Assembly: GCA_024330965.1 (NCBI GenBank)
Contig: JANDJL010000011.1
Span: forward strand, 20,091-84,090
Direction: 5' to 3'
Length of the DNA: 64,000 nucleotides
DNA from: Nitrospira sp.
Lineage (GTDB): Bacteria > Nitrospirota > Nitrospiria > Nitrospirales > Nitrospiraceae
The notes under the pieces are model-generated. The model saw nothing but the letters and a program-made list of their open reading frames with translations. It was not told the origin of the DNA and ran no database searches. Below are positions 36,385 to 45,214 of this stretch, piece by piece (position 1 is the stretch's first letter; each line of letters opens with the position of its first letter). The translations under genes were made by a program, and so were the position numbers.

Positions 36385-36541
36385 CCAGCGTTGAACACAT
36401 CTGGGACAAGGCCAGCGAGTAAGAGCACCCCATGCCGGCCGGCTCGTATCGTATGACTATGCTGCGACGTTGCTTCCGAACCAGCCGGAAGGCGGCCGCA
36501 ATCAGGTTGGTGTGGGGAACGAGCCCCCGTCATAGCTCGCC

Positions 36542-37285
36542 ATGACCACTGATGCCGAGCATCCGACAGAAGAGACGCCGGTTCTCCGACGTCTCATTCC
36601 GCTCGGAGACTCGGCCGTCACCGTGGAGTTTGGAGACACAATCGATCCGGAAATCAACGCCCTCGTCATTTCCTACGCGAACAGGATCGTCGAGCAAGGT
36701 TGGAGTGGAATTGTGGACATCGTCCCCACCTATCGGTCGATCACCATTCATTACGATCCGGTTCAGTGGGACGTGACCGCCTTGACCGACCGGTTGCTGA
36801 CCATCCCTCGCCTGAATCCGCATGAAGAGAAGTCGCAGGGGACGCTGCACGAGATCCCGGTCTTGTACGGTGGCGACTCTGGACCAGACTTGGAAGACGT
36901 GGCATCCTTCTCGGGATTGGAGCCATCCGAGGTCGTCGCCTTGCATACCTCCGTTCGCTATCGCGTCTATATGCTCGGGTTCACCCCTGGATTTCCCTAT
37001 CTGGGTTTGCTCCCAGAAAAACTGGCGATGCCTCGACTCCCGACGCCACGTCCGAGAGTCCCGCCCGGATCGGTCGGCCTCGCCGACCGGCAGACCGGCA
37101 TCTACCCGATCGAGACTCCGGGAGGCTGGAGACTGATCGGCCGAACTCCCATTCCCTTGTATCGCCGAAATGGGTCCACACCCTTTTTGCTCAAGCCTGG
37201 CGATCTGGTTCAATTCCGGCCAATCGAGCCGGGCGAATTCGAACGGCTCAGTCGTCAAATGATCCATGAGGACCATCGACCTTAA
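36542..37285 (+). CDS. pxpB: 5-oxoprolinase subunit PxpB (KipI family)
   Basis: A 247-residue subunit of the three-part 5-oxoprolinase that opens 5-oxoproline to glutamate using ATP. The N-terminal PLGDSAVTVEFGD and the C-terminal cyclophilin-like part with YMLGFTPGFPYLGLLPE and RVPPGSVGLADRQTGIYPIETPGGW are the KipI (PxpB) signatures. It starts the pxpB-pxpA-pxpC operon and overlaps pxpA by 20 bp. Confidence 0.94.
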   Translation: MTTDAEHPTEETPVLRRLIPLGDSAVTVEFGDTIDPEINALVISYANRIVEQGWSGIVDIVPTYRSITIHYDPVQWDVTALTDRLLTIPRLNPHEEKSQGTLHEIPVLYGGDSGPDLEDVASFSGLEPSEVVALHTSVRYRVYMLGFTPGFPYLGLLPEKLAMPRLPTPRPRVPPGSVGLADRQTGIYPIETPGGWRLIGRTPIPLYRRNGSTPFLLKPGDLVQFRPIEPGEFERLSRQMIHEDHRP

Positions 37286-38027
37286 CAGCGACCTCGGTGA
37301 GTACGACAGCGCGGAATTTCTCTCCCGCGAAGCCGAACTGATGCCGCTTCTCACATCGGTCAACATCGCCTGTGGCGCGCACGCCGGCCATCCGACCCTC
37401 ATGCGCCGAACCGCACGACTGGCAGCCGAACATGGTGTGGCGATCGGCGCCCATCCGGGATTTCCCAACAAGGGAGACTTCGGCCGGGGCGACCGCCGCG
37501 CATCCCCAGATCAAGTCGCATCCCTGGTCATCGAACAACTTACCACCCTGTCACAGGTCTTGATGGAAGAACGTCTGCCTCTCCGCCACGTCAAGCTCCA
37601 CGGCGCGCTCTATCACTTCGTGAGCTGGAGCCATGACGCCGCCGAATCATTCGTCCAAACCGTGGCGGCCTTCGATCGTCAACTGCTGATCGTCGCACCG
37701 GCCGGTTCCTTCTTGATCGCGAGTGCGGAACGAGCGGGCCTGGGAGTCGTCCAAGAAGCTTTCGCCGATCGCACCTACCGAGCCGACGGCACCCTCGTGC
37801 CCCGTTCCGATGCGGCCGCCCTGCTCCGGACCGACCAGCAGGTCCTTCGCCAATTACGCGAGATCCTTCAAGGCTTCGTCACCAGTATCGACGGGCTGCG
37901 TGTCCCTCTCCACGCCGACAGTCTGTGCATCCATGCCGATACGCCGCGGAGCGTTGACCTCGCCCGCCTCATTCGAGCAGAACTTGAATCGGCGGGATAC
38001 CGATTGGCCCCTCCGAAACGTCCTTAA
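37266..38027 (+). CDS. pxpA: 5-oxoprolinase subunit PxpA (LamB/YcsF family)
   Basis: A 253-residue LamB/YcsF family protein. It begins IDLNSDLGEYD with a conserved acidic pair, then NIACGAHAGHPTLMRRT and IGAHPGFPNKGDFGRG, which carry the His and Asp ligands, and VKLHGALYH further on. It is the 5-oxoproline-binding hydrolase component acting with PxpBC. The ATG at 37266 lies inside the end of pxpB, which implies translational coupling. Typical length. Confidence 0.95.
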   Translation: MRTIDLNSDLGEYDSAEFLSREAELMPLLTSVNIACGAHAGHPTLMRRTARLAAEHGVAIGAHPGFPNKGDFGRGDRRASPDQVASLVIEQLTTLSQVLMEERLPLRHVKLHGALYHFVSWSHDAAESFVQTVAAFDRQLLIVAPAGSFLIASAERAGLGVVQEAFADRTYRADGTLVPRSDAAALLRTDQQVLRQLREILQGFVTSIDGLRVPLHADSLCIHADTPRSVDLARLIRAELESAGYRLAPPKRP

Positions 38028-38032
38028 CCGCC

Positions 38033-39034
38033 ATGTCCCGGATCGAGCATAGGATGACACGCAAACGGGCCGAGATCGACGTCGCTAAACCGGGCTGGCT
38101 CACGACCATCCAGGACCTGGGGCGCTACGGCTACCAGCGATACGGCATGCCGAGTGCGGGCGCAATGGACCGGTTCGCAGCCGTAGTAGCCAATCGCTTA
38201 GTCGGGAATCCCGATCAGGCGGCCGTGCTCGAATGTACCCTCAAGGGCCCGGAACTCCTTTTTCGTGATGACGCACTCATGGCCGTCACCGGAGCGGATC
38301 TCTCTCCGACTCTTAACGGAAGCGACATTCCTCTCTGGACATGTCTCACCGTTCGACGCGGCGGCCGGCTCCGATTTGGCACACGGCGCATCGGGGTTCG
38401 TTGTTACCTCGCCATCGGCGGAGGCTTCGACGTCCCGCTGGTCCTGGGAAGCCGCTCCACCCATTGCCCGAGCCGAACCGGAGGGCTCGACGGGCGGCCG
38501 TTGCGAGCGGGAGATCTGCTGCTGGGCGGTCCATTTGGCAGTGACGTCGAGCGGTTGGTCGGGCGACGGCTGCCCGATCGATTGCTCCCCCGTTATGATC
38601 GATCCATCGTCGCGCGCATCATTCTTGATTCTCGTCGCGAATGGTTCCACAGCGCCGCGTTCACCACGCTCACAAATTCCGTTTACATGGTCGCTCCTCA
38701 ATCCGATCGCATGGGCTATCGTTTGATAGGCCCCCCGCTCCCTCGCACCGGTGCACACCGCTTCATCTCAGAAGGGACGGTGACAGGCGCGTTGCAAGTC
38801 CCGGCCGACGGGCAACCGATTCTTCTGATGGCTGATCGCCAGACCACCGGGGGCTATCCTCCCATCGCCACCGTCATCTCAGTCGATGTGCCCCTCGCTG
38901 CCCAATTGGGTCCCGGCGACACCGTCCGGTTTGTTTCCTGTTCGATTGTCGAAGCCCAGGCCCTCTTGCGAACCCGACATCACCTTCTCGATGCGGCTCT
39001 TCCTCCCGTCGCAATCAACCGGCCGTCTCTTTGA
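38033..39034 (+). CDS. pxpC: 5-oxoprolinase subunit PxpC (KipA family)
   Basis: A 333-residue KipA-type subunit. Early motifs AKPGWLTTIQDLGRYGYQRYGMPSAGAMD and later CYLAIGGGFDVPLVLGSRST and ADRQTTGGYPPIATV are diagnostic. It follows pxpA by 5 bp. The annotated start is ATG 38033; ATG 38054 is an alternative. Together with PxpA/PxpB it catalyses ATP-dependent 5-oxoproline cleavage, removing a product of glutamine and glutathione breakdown. Confidence 0.94.
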   Translation: MSRIEHRMTRKRAEIDVAKPGWLTTIQDLGRYGYQRYGMPSAGAMDRFAAVVANRLVGNPDQAAVLECTLKGPELLFRDDALMAVTGADLSPTLNGSDIPLWTCLTVRRGGRLRFGTRRIGVRCYLAIGGGFDVPLVLGSRSTHCPSRTGGLDGRPLRAGDLLLGGPFGSDVERLVGRRLPDRLLPRYDRSIVARIILDSRREWFHSAAFTTLTNSVYMVAPQSDRMGYRLIGPPLPRTGAHRFISEGTVTGALQVPADGQPILLMADRQTTGGYPPIATVISVDVPLAAQLGPGDTVRFVSCSIVEAQALLRTRHHLLDAALPPVAINRPSL

Positions 39035-39148
39035 CGAAAGGAACTTGCCAGCAGCTCGCCGAGGCGCCTCACCGAGATGGTTCTGCGCAATCGCTCACAT
39101 TTTATGCTATGGTGCAGTGTCCGATCGATCACTCAACTGGAGATTGCT

Positions 39149-39454
39149 ATGAGCCGCTTGTGGAGAAACCTGACGATGTTGATGACAGCCGCCGTCATGT
39201 CGTCGGTCGCATCGGCCGCCGGGCCACCTTGCGACAAGTACCCACCCGCCAAACAAGCCCGCTGCGCCGAGATATGGAAAGAGCTGAACGAGCAAGACGG
39301 ACCGATCATCGCCCAATTCGGACTCGATCAGCAAAGACGCCGGGAGGAAGGAACCATCGACGCCCGGCGGCACCTGGCCGAAAACATGGCGTTCATCAAA
39401 CAATCGACCGAGAAGCGGCTTGAACGGCTCAAAGAGCGGATGGCGAGGGAGTAA
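39149..39454 (+). CDS. Small secreted coiled-coil protein
   Basis: The track starts at 39077. ATG 39149 has GGAG at seven bases and opens a signal peptide (LTMLMTAAVMSSVASAAG), giving 101 residues. The mature part is short, starting with a CDKYPPAKQARC cysteine pair, then charged helix-forming sequence ending in ERMARE. No family recognised. A periplasmic protein is inferred. It ends 23 bp before the convergent MBL-fold gene. Confidence 0.7.
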   Translation: MSRLWRNLTMLMTAAVMSSVASAAGPPCDKYPPAKQARCAEIWKELNEQDGPIIAQFGLDQQRRREEGTIDARRHLAENMAFIKQSTEKRLERLKERMARE

Positions 39455-39477
39455 CGGGACGTTTGGACGATCCGCCC

Positions 39478-40119
39478 CTACGAAGCCCGGATAAACTGAT
39501 TTGTTTCCTTTTCCCACCCGATTTCGGTCTCAGGCCCATGCCCGGTCACGACGACCGTGGCGTCGTCGAGGGTATAGAGCCGTTCTCTGATCGATCGTTC
39601 AATGGCGTCAGGGTCGCCGCCCCAGAGGTCGGTACGGCCGATGCTGCCCCGAAAAAGGGTATCCCCTGCCAACACCAGCTTGTCGGCCGGGACATGAAAG
39701 CTCATCGAACCCGGCGTATGGCCTGGCGTATGGAGCGCGAAAAGGGGGATCTCCCCGACAAACAATCGTTCTTCATCCCTGAGCCAATACTCCGGCATTG
39801 GGACGATTGCGGAGGGCACCCCGAACAGCCGGCATTGGATATCGAGATTCTTCCAGAGATCGAGGTCGTCCTGGTGCAGGCACAAGATCGCCCCCGTCGC
39901 CTCTTTCAACGAACCGGCCGCGAGAAAATGGTCGAAATGGGCATGGGTGTGCAGGATGTGACTCACCGTCAGGCCGAGCCGCCGCACTTCTCCCAGAATC
40001 CGTCCCGGATCACCGCCGGGATCGACGATGATCGCCTGTTTTGTCACGGGATCGCCGATGATCGAACAGTTGCACCCGAGCGGAGGAACGGCGAAGGTTT
40101 TTCGAATCAGTCCGGCCAT
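39478..40119 (-). CDS. MBL-fold metallo-hydrolase (glyoxalase II-like)
   Basis: A 213-residue cytosolic hydrolase. The metal-binding HTHAHFDH is at about residue 57, with ALHTPGHTPGSMSFH and FRGSIGRTDLWGGD later; the C-terminal VVTGHGPETEIGWEK completes the site. It belongs to the GloB-like group, which hydrolyses thioesters such as S-lactoylglutathione, but the substrate here is not determinable. It follows the neighbouring leftward gene by 39 bp. Confidence 0.88.
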   Translation of the reverse strand: MAGLIRKTFAVPPLGCNCSIIGDPVTKQAIIVDPGGDPGRILGEVRRLGLTVSHILHTHAHFDHFLAAGSLKEATGAILCLHQDDLDLWKNLDIQCRLFGVPSAIVPMPEYWLRDEERLFVGEIPLFALHTPGHTPGSMSFHVPADKLVLAGDTLFRGSIGRTDLWGGDPDAIERSIRERLYTLDDATVVVTGHGPETEIGWEKETNQFIRAS

Positions 40120-40158
40120 GGACGCGCATGCTACCGTTCCTCACCTCTTCGACGCAAG

Positions 40159-40803
40159 CTACGGGAATTCTTCTCCTTCCTCATCCCGGATGATCCATAC
40201 GACGTCCGTCTCGAGGATCGTCCATTCCGATCCCTTTCGATGAAACCACACGAGAAAACCGGCGCCTGTGTCGTCAGGCCTGAAATGTTCCACATAGAGC
40301 AATGCCTGATCATTGCGTAGCGTCCGCCCGATCCTCGAAAGGGCCACACGTTCGGACAACGACGGAGGCGTCTGCGTCAAGAGACCGACCTTCAAGGGCC
40401 TCATGGACAAGGCTTCCGGCTCTTCCATCAACCCGTCCGACAGAAACCGATATCGAGCGCCGAAACGGAAGAGCCCTTCAAGGCGAGCGGAGACGCGATT
40501 TGCCTGCACAAAGTCATGCACCAGCTCTTCCGGAAGACGTGCCTTGAAATAATTCTGTTCATGAAACCAATCGACCGTCAGCGGTCCCGTTTGGTTCGGC
40601 AACAGCCGACCGACGGTCATCCGCTCAATCAATAAGAACCGCGTGTGAGCGGATAGAAACAGCCGCTCGATTGCCCGATCGTACAGGAGATAATCTTCGG
40701 CAGGCACTTCCACCACTCCCCCGCCCGCCTCGCCGCCGAACGTCGCCTGCCACGGCAATCCCAGCCAGCATCCCACCGTCAGGACGGCCACCAGTTTTCT
40801 CAT
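40159..40803 (-). CDS. Secreted protein of unknown function
   Basis: The track begins at 40872; ATG 40803 opens a signal peptide (KLVAVLTVGCWLGLPWQATFGG), giving 214 residues. The mature sequence is mixed alpha/beta with RFLLIERMTVGRLLP and LVWFHRKGSEWTILETDVVW. No family recognised. It ends 39 bp before the MBL-fold gene, so the two may be co-transcribed. Confidence 0.7.
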   Translation of the reverse strand: MRKLVAVLTVGCWLGLPWQATFGGEAGGGVVEVPAEDYLLYDRAIERLFLSAHTRFLLIERMTVGRLLPNQTGPLTVDWFHEQNYFKARLPEELVHDFVQANRVSARLEGLFRFGARYRFLSDGLMEEPEALSMRPLKVGLLTQTPPSLSERVALSRIGRTLRNDQALLYVEHFRPDDTGAGFLVWFHRKGSEWTILETDVVWIIRDEEGEEFP

Positions 40804-40907
40804 GATCGAAGCATACAAGGCCGTTTCCGAGACGGTCAAACGTTCGGGCATGGACAACCTGCGGGAAAGCATGGATAATCGGGCCGGCTTTTCGGGAGAC
40901 CTCTTCT

Positions 40908-41642
40908 ATGTTTCGGGCCGGTCATCCTGTTTATCGTCTGCTGGTCATCGGCGCGCTCGCCCTTTCATCGGCCCTCGTCAGTTGCGGCCCGGACGATGCT
41001 CCTCTCAAAGCGGAAAACGAGGCGCTGAAGAAGCAAGTGGCCAAGCAAGAATCCCTATTGACCTCGCTTCAAGACGGTAATCGCGTCATGCAGCAGCAAA
41101 TCGATCTGCTGAACCAGGAACTCCGCGACGCTAAACAGGCCACCGAATCGGCCAAAGAAGCGACCGCCCGCCTGAATGAACAACTGGAGGCCCAACTCGC
41201 ACAGGTCAAGCGGATGAGCGCGGAGATTCAGCGGACGGCCCAGGCCCAAGCGGCCCTGTCCATCAAGGTCGATGACAAAGGAGTCCAGTTCGAGACCATT
41301 CCCCACTCCCTGAACGCCGTTGCCAAAATAACGGAAGAAGCCTTGGCAAGAAACGGCTATCAGATCAAAGCCGGCTTCAGAACCGATCAAAGGGCCGTCT
41401 ACGTGACGGACCGCAAAATCTCATCCCCCGCCTCGCTCGAAATCGCCGGTTTTCGGAACCAATATCTTATCTCCCTTCAAGCCGTGCCGGGAAATGCTAC
41501 GAAACTCGGCGTCAAGGCGGAGTTTGAAAAAGTCGCCCAGGGCGGGCGCATACTGGCTGTCAGCGCGGAGGAGACGGCGGAAATCGAACGGCGTCTGATC
41601 GGCGAAATCAACAAGGCGCTCAACGCGCCAGGCAGGACGTGA
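40908..41642 (+). CDS. Coiled-coil lipoprotein
   Basis: A 244-residue protein. Lipobox ALVSC (Cys near residue 26) after a signal helix (YRLLVIGALALSSALVSC). A long heptad coiled coil (about 35-120, rich in Glu/Lys/Gln) follows, then an alpha/beta C-terminal domain with SLNAVAKITEEALARNGYQI. The domain has the look of a periplasmic binding or structural module, but the family is not recognised. The start ATG 40908 is uncertain by some codons. Confidence 0.72.
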   Translation: MFRAGHPVYRLLVIGALALSSALVSCGPDDAPLKAENEALKKQVAKQESLLTSLQDGNRVMQQQIDLLNQELRDAKQATESAKEATARLNEQLEAQLAQVKRMSAEIQRTAQAQAALSIKVDDKGVQFETIPHSLNAVAKITEEALARNGYQIKAGFRTDQRAVYVTDRKISSPASLEIAGFRNQYLISLQAVPGNATKLGVKAEFEKVAQGGRILAVSAEETAEIERRLIGEINKALNAPGRT

Positions 41643-41835
41643 TCCTGCGCCCAGTACCATCCGGCCGTTGTGCTCGCTGAATTATCCCGTCCTCGCCGGC
41701 GTCAGGGCCTGATCGGGTCCCATGGAAATCATCACGATCAGGAGCCGACCGCATCGGGTGCCCACCTCGCGGCGTTCCGCAACAATCGCTCGTTTTCTTC
41801 GTCGCACATGTCCCTCGTGCTACCATCACGTTTTG

Positions 41836-43389
41836 ATGAATCCTCCGACCGGCACGCACGACTTCCGCACGCTGATCCGCTCCTCTCATCCACTCATTGC
41901 AATCGACACGGTCGAAGAGGATCGCGTGTTGGCCTTGCTTCAGTCGGTCACGACGCAAGAGCGGATGCCCCTCTTCGAGTGGTCCCTCACCAGGGGCCTG
42001 ACTCGATCCGACGGGCCGACGCTCAGCAAATTGACCGCCACACCGCTGGCGCTCCTCCAACACCTGCACGGATTGACGGTCGAAGCGGTTTTTTGGCTCA
42101 AGGATCTCGCGCCGCATCTGCAGGACCCGCAAGTCGCGCGCCAGCTTCGAGAGGTGGCAGCCGTGTTCTGCCGATCGCGCGCTACCTGCGTGATCACCGG
42201 CCATCCCCTCATCCTCCCGCCCGACATTGAGCGTCTCGCGGTTCGATTCGAACTGCGATTGCCCGATACCAACGAGCTGCGATCCATGCTCCATAACCTG
42301 CTCCATTCACTCGGACCGAGGCTGACACCGCAACCGACCGACGCGGTCAGACTCACACCGAGCAAAGCCGGTCAGGCCGACACCACTCCAAGGACGGATG
42401 ACGGGACCGACGAGCACGAAACCGTACTCCGCGCCTTGCGCGGCCTCACGCTCCATCAAGCCCGCCAGATCGTTACGCAGTGTCTCGTCGAGAACGGATG
42501 CCTCTCCGCCTCGGCCGTTCAGGCCATCATCAAGCGGAAGATCCAACTCATCAAGGACGGGGGACTGCTGGAATACTACCCTCTTGAGGACAATCAGTTC
42601 GAGCTGGGCGGCTTTGCCAACTTGAAGGCGTGGTTGGACCGGACCCAAATGGGGTTTACAGACGAGGCCAAGGCGCTCAATCTCCCGCCTCCCCGCGGCA
42701 TCATGCTCGTGGGCGTCCCAGGTTGCGGAAAATCGCTTGCAGCCAAGGCCGTCGCCCGCTCATGGCAACTGCCGCTGCTCAAACTCGATGCAGGACGACT
42801 GTTCGATAAGTTCGTCGGCGAGTCGGAGAAAAACTTCCGCAGAGCGATCGAGATGGCTGAATCCTTGTCGCCGATCGTGCTCTGGATCGACGAAATCGAA
42901 AAGGCCATGGCGGGGGGACGCGGGGACGGCGAGGCCGACGCGGGTTTGAGCCGCCGGCTATTCGGCGCCTTCCTCACCTGGTTGCAAGAGAAAAAACAGG
43001 AAGTCTTCGTCATCGCCACCGCTAACGATCTCTCATCACTACCGCCCGAACTGCTGCGCAAGGGCCGATTCGATGAGATTTTTTTTGTGGATTTGCCAGA
43101 CGATGAAGAACGGAAGGCCATTTGGAGGATCCATTTGCACCTTCGGAAGCAGGACGTGACGCGCTTCGATCTGACCAAACTGGCCAGTGCCAGCGACGGT
43201 TTCAGCGGATCCGAGATCGAACAAGTCGTTGTCGCATCCCTCTATCAGGCGTTATATCAGCGGACCCCGCTGACGACCGATCTTTTGATCGAGGAACTGA
43301 CCAAGACCGTTCCGCTTTCCGTCACCAGACACGAAGACATCGACGAACTCAGGCGGACGGCTTACGGACGGTTTATCAGCGTGCGGTAA
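41836..43389 (+). CDS. AAA+ ATPase, Ycf46-like
   Basis: A 517-residue cytosolic ATPase (ATG 41836; the track start at 41722 is too early). The C-terminal AAA module has Walker A GVPGCGKSLAAK, Walker B IVLWIDEIEKAM, the sensor region VIATANDLSSLPPELLRKGRFDEIFF, which is the Second Region of Homology, and a final helical lid. The N-terminal 250 residues lack clear motifs and resemble the Ycf46 family found in cyanobacteria and plastids, linked to photosynthesis regulation; here the role is unknown. A chaperone-like or remodelling ATPase is inferred. Confidence 0.85.
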   Translation: MNPPTGTHDFRTLIRSSHPLIAIDTVEEDRVLALLQSVTTQERMPLFEWSLTRGLTRSDGPTLSKLTATPLALLQHLHGLTVEAVFWLKDLAPHLQDPQVARQLREVAAVFCRSRATCVITGHPLILPPDIERLAVRFELRLPDTNELRSMLHNLLHSLGPRLTPQPTDAVRLTPSKAGQADTTPRTDDGTDEHETVLRALRGLTLHQARQIVTQCLVENGCLSASAVQAIIKRKIQLIKDGGLLEYYPLEDNQFELGGFANLKAWLDRTQMGFTDEAKALNLPPPRGIMLVGVPGCGKSLAAKAVARSWQLPLLKLDAGRLFDKFVGESEKNFRRAIEMAESLSPIVLWIDEIEKAMAGGRGDGEADAGLSRRLFGAFLTWLQEKKQEVFVIATANDLSSLPPELLRKGRFDEIFFVDLPDDEERKAIWRIHLHLRKQDVTRFDLTKLASASDGFSGSEIEQVVVASLYQALYQRTPLTTDLLIEELTKTVPLSVTRHEDIDELRRTAYGRFISVR

Positions 43390-43707
43390 CGGCGACGTGA
43401 CCTCTTTCATCCCGACGGCCTTCACGGTCTCGACGGTTGCCCGCCGCCTGAACCGCTTTCCCTCTGCCAGTGCCCCCCAACGGTCATGAACCCGTCTCGA
43501 TGTGTACAAATCGACTTCCATGAAAGAGCCACCCCACGAGCCGCTTGCCCACCTTTCCGCATACCTCGTTTCATCAATTTTTTCCGTCGTCCCGTTACAG
43601 TCCCGACACGGAGCCGCCGATAAGAACCTGCAAGGACGAGAAAAAGAACCGACACCGTGCCCTTACGTTCACGGCACTGTCGTCCCGTAACCTGTTACAA
43701 TACCTTT
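43390..43707. other. Gap with no credible gene
   Basis: 318 bp between two rightward genes. Repeated near-copies of GTCGTCCCGTTACAG/GTCGTCCCGTAAC occur around 43590 and 43680, close to the next start. Short frames lack start signals. Confidence 0.5.
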
Positions 43708-44139
43708 ATGACGCTCTCCTCAAAGCACACGAGAATGCCGCCTCCCACGTCTCTCCGCCACGCCTTGGTGAACGTGCGGCACGGTCTTTTGAAATTGCAT
43801 AAGGCGCTCATCGTAGCGGAACAGATCACCTTTGAGCGAATTTATGGACGCATCGATTCGACCAGCCAATTGCTCCAGTTGGTCATGAACGACCCCTGGT
43901 TTACGTGGCTTCATCCTCTCTCCAACTTGATCATACGCATCGACGAGTTACTAGAGAAAGAAGAACGTGTCGTCGCGGAACAAGCGGTCTTTCTCGTCGC
44001 TGAAGCACGAGCCTTGATCCGCCCATCCGAAGAGGGAGACGGGTTTGAGCGGAGTTATTACGAAGCGCTGCAGCGGGCCCCCGACGTCGTCATGGCCCAT
44101 TGCGAAATGAAAAAGCTGTTGAACCTTCCTCTCGCCTGA
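43708..44139 (+). CDS. Small helical cytosolic protein of unknown function
   Basis: ATG 43708 opens 143 residues of mostly helical, charged sequence without signal peptide or membrane segments. Recurrent Leu-rich segments (LRHALVNVRHGLLKLHKALI and DELLEKEERVVAEQAVFLV) suggest a helical bundle. The overall pattern is not one I recognise. The ribosome site is weak; an internal ATG at 43735 (MPPPTS) is possible. Confidence 0.6.
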   Translation: MTLSSKHTRMPPPTSLRHALVNVRHGLLKLHKALIVAEQITFERIYGRIDSTSQLLQLVMNDPWFTWLHPLSNLIIRIDELLEKEERVVAEQAVFLVAEARALIRPSEEGDGFERSYYEALQRAPDVVMAHCEMKKLLNLPLA

Positions 44140-44187
44140 GGATCGCACCGCTTCTTGGTCGGTTTCTCCGCGACGATCGTCTCTTTC

Positions 44188-44577
44188 TTAATCTCGGCCG
44201 TGTTTGCCATGGCCTCTGGCCTTGTCACGTCCCTGTTTCCCATGCTCGCCAGCCGCTTCATCGGCTCGATCGAGCCCTCGTTTGCGATGATCTCCGTCCC
44301 GCCGATGCTTGTGTTTGCCCTTTCCTTTCCCCTTCTCTTTATCGTCGTCTCCCTCTTTTCCCCCACCGTTGTCGCGCTCTCTGTCGTGCTTCTTCCGCTT
44401 CATTTTCTTCTCTTTTTCCTTCTCCTCAACCGAATCCCGCTCCTTCACGGACTCCTGTATCGTCGGAGAAGGAGACGTCACAGAGGCGGGAGACTCCACG
44501 GCCTCTTCTTGGGCGTACACATTCAAAAACGTCGTGAACAGCGCAACGGCGATAGCGGCGGCAACAACCTTGATCAT
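44188..44577 (-). CDS. Secreted low-complexity Lys/Asp/His-rich protein
   Basis: ATG 44577 follows AAGGAGGAGG, giving 129 residues; the track's first codon (44580) is a TTG. A signal peptide (AAAIAVALFTTFLNVYAQ) precedes a tail made almost entirely of charged residues, with repeats such as KEKGKGKGKHKHRR and HGKQGRDKARGHGKHGRD. It may bind metals, anions or polymers in the periplasm. The frames on the opposite strand read as hydrophobic membrane proteins only because this region is charge-rich. Confidence 0.65.
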   Translation of the reverse strand: MIKVVAAAIAVALFTTFLNVYAQEEAVESPASVTSPSPTIQESVKERDSVEEKEKEKKMKRKKHDRERDNGGGKEGDDDKEKGKGKGKHKHRRDGDHRKRGLDRADEAAGEHGKQGRDKARGHGKHGRD

Positions 44578-44880
44578 CAATCCCTCCTCCTTCTAATAAA
44601 GGCTCCGGACTCCGATGGCACCTGTCGCCGGCGTATTTTCCCCTACCATGACATAACCTATCTAAGGATCAAGCAGCTCTTGAAAATTTTTCGGCTCGAA
44701 CGCCGCTCACCCACATCATCTTCATCTTGAAGTGCTTTCGACTCCGCTCATGCTCAGAGGAGATCAATCTCCATCCGCCGGTCTGGAAAGCACCACACTT
44801 TTGCTCGGCCTGCGGCAAAGATTTTTCGGACTGTGCTATCATAAGCCGCACGTGCAAATAATTTTTTCCCAGGAGGTATC
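44578..44880. other. Short divergent gap
   Basis: About 300 bp between two divergent genes. A TATCAT box lies at about 44836, about 45 bp before the next start; no -35 element was confidently matched. No ORF. Confidence 0.4.
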
Positions 44881-45135
44881 ATGACCATCATGCTGATCGG
44901 GTTTACGGTTTTTACGGCGTTTGTCTGGTTTTTCGGGACTGTGATGGCGGGCTTGGCCTGGAGGGTGTTCGAGGGAGAATCCAATAAAATCATTCGTCAG
45001 GCCCAGCAAAGTAACACGGCCTCGATTGCTCCGCCCAAACATCCGTTGGGGCCAAGGAGCGGAAAGTCGGCTCCACCTTCACCAGGTAATGGCCCTCGTT
45101 TCTATATCGATAGAAGACAGACAAGCCCGCGCTAA
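44881..45135 (+). CDS. Small single-span membrane protein
   Basis: ATG 44881 is preceded by AGGAGG at 5 bases. The 84-residue product has one long helix (IMLIGFTVFTAFVWFFGTVMAGLAW), then a polar tail rich in Pro and Ser ending RRQTSPR. It is monocistronic. No family recognised. Confidence 0.72.
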   Translation: MTIMLIGFTVFTAFVWFFGTVMAGLAWRVFEGESNKIIRQAQQSNTASIAPPKHPLGPRSGKSAPPSPGNGPRFYIDRRQTSPR

Positions 45136-45214
45136 AAGAGAAAGGGGCCAATGAAAACGCTCGGAAAGAAGGGAAACAACACGGTCGGGAAGAGGCCTTT
45201 ATGTCCGGTTGCGA

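Noticed and set aside
44155-44730. Rightward 191-aa hydrophobic ORF
   Set aside because: It is the antisense of a charge-rich secreted protein gene with a signal peptide and strong ribosome site; the hydrophobic look comes from reading Lys/Asp/Glu codons backwards.
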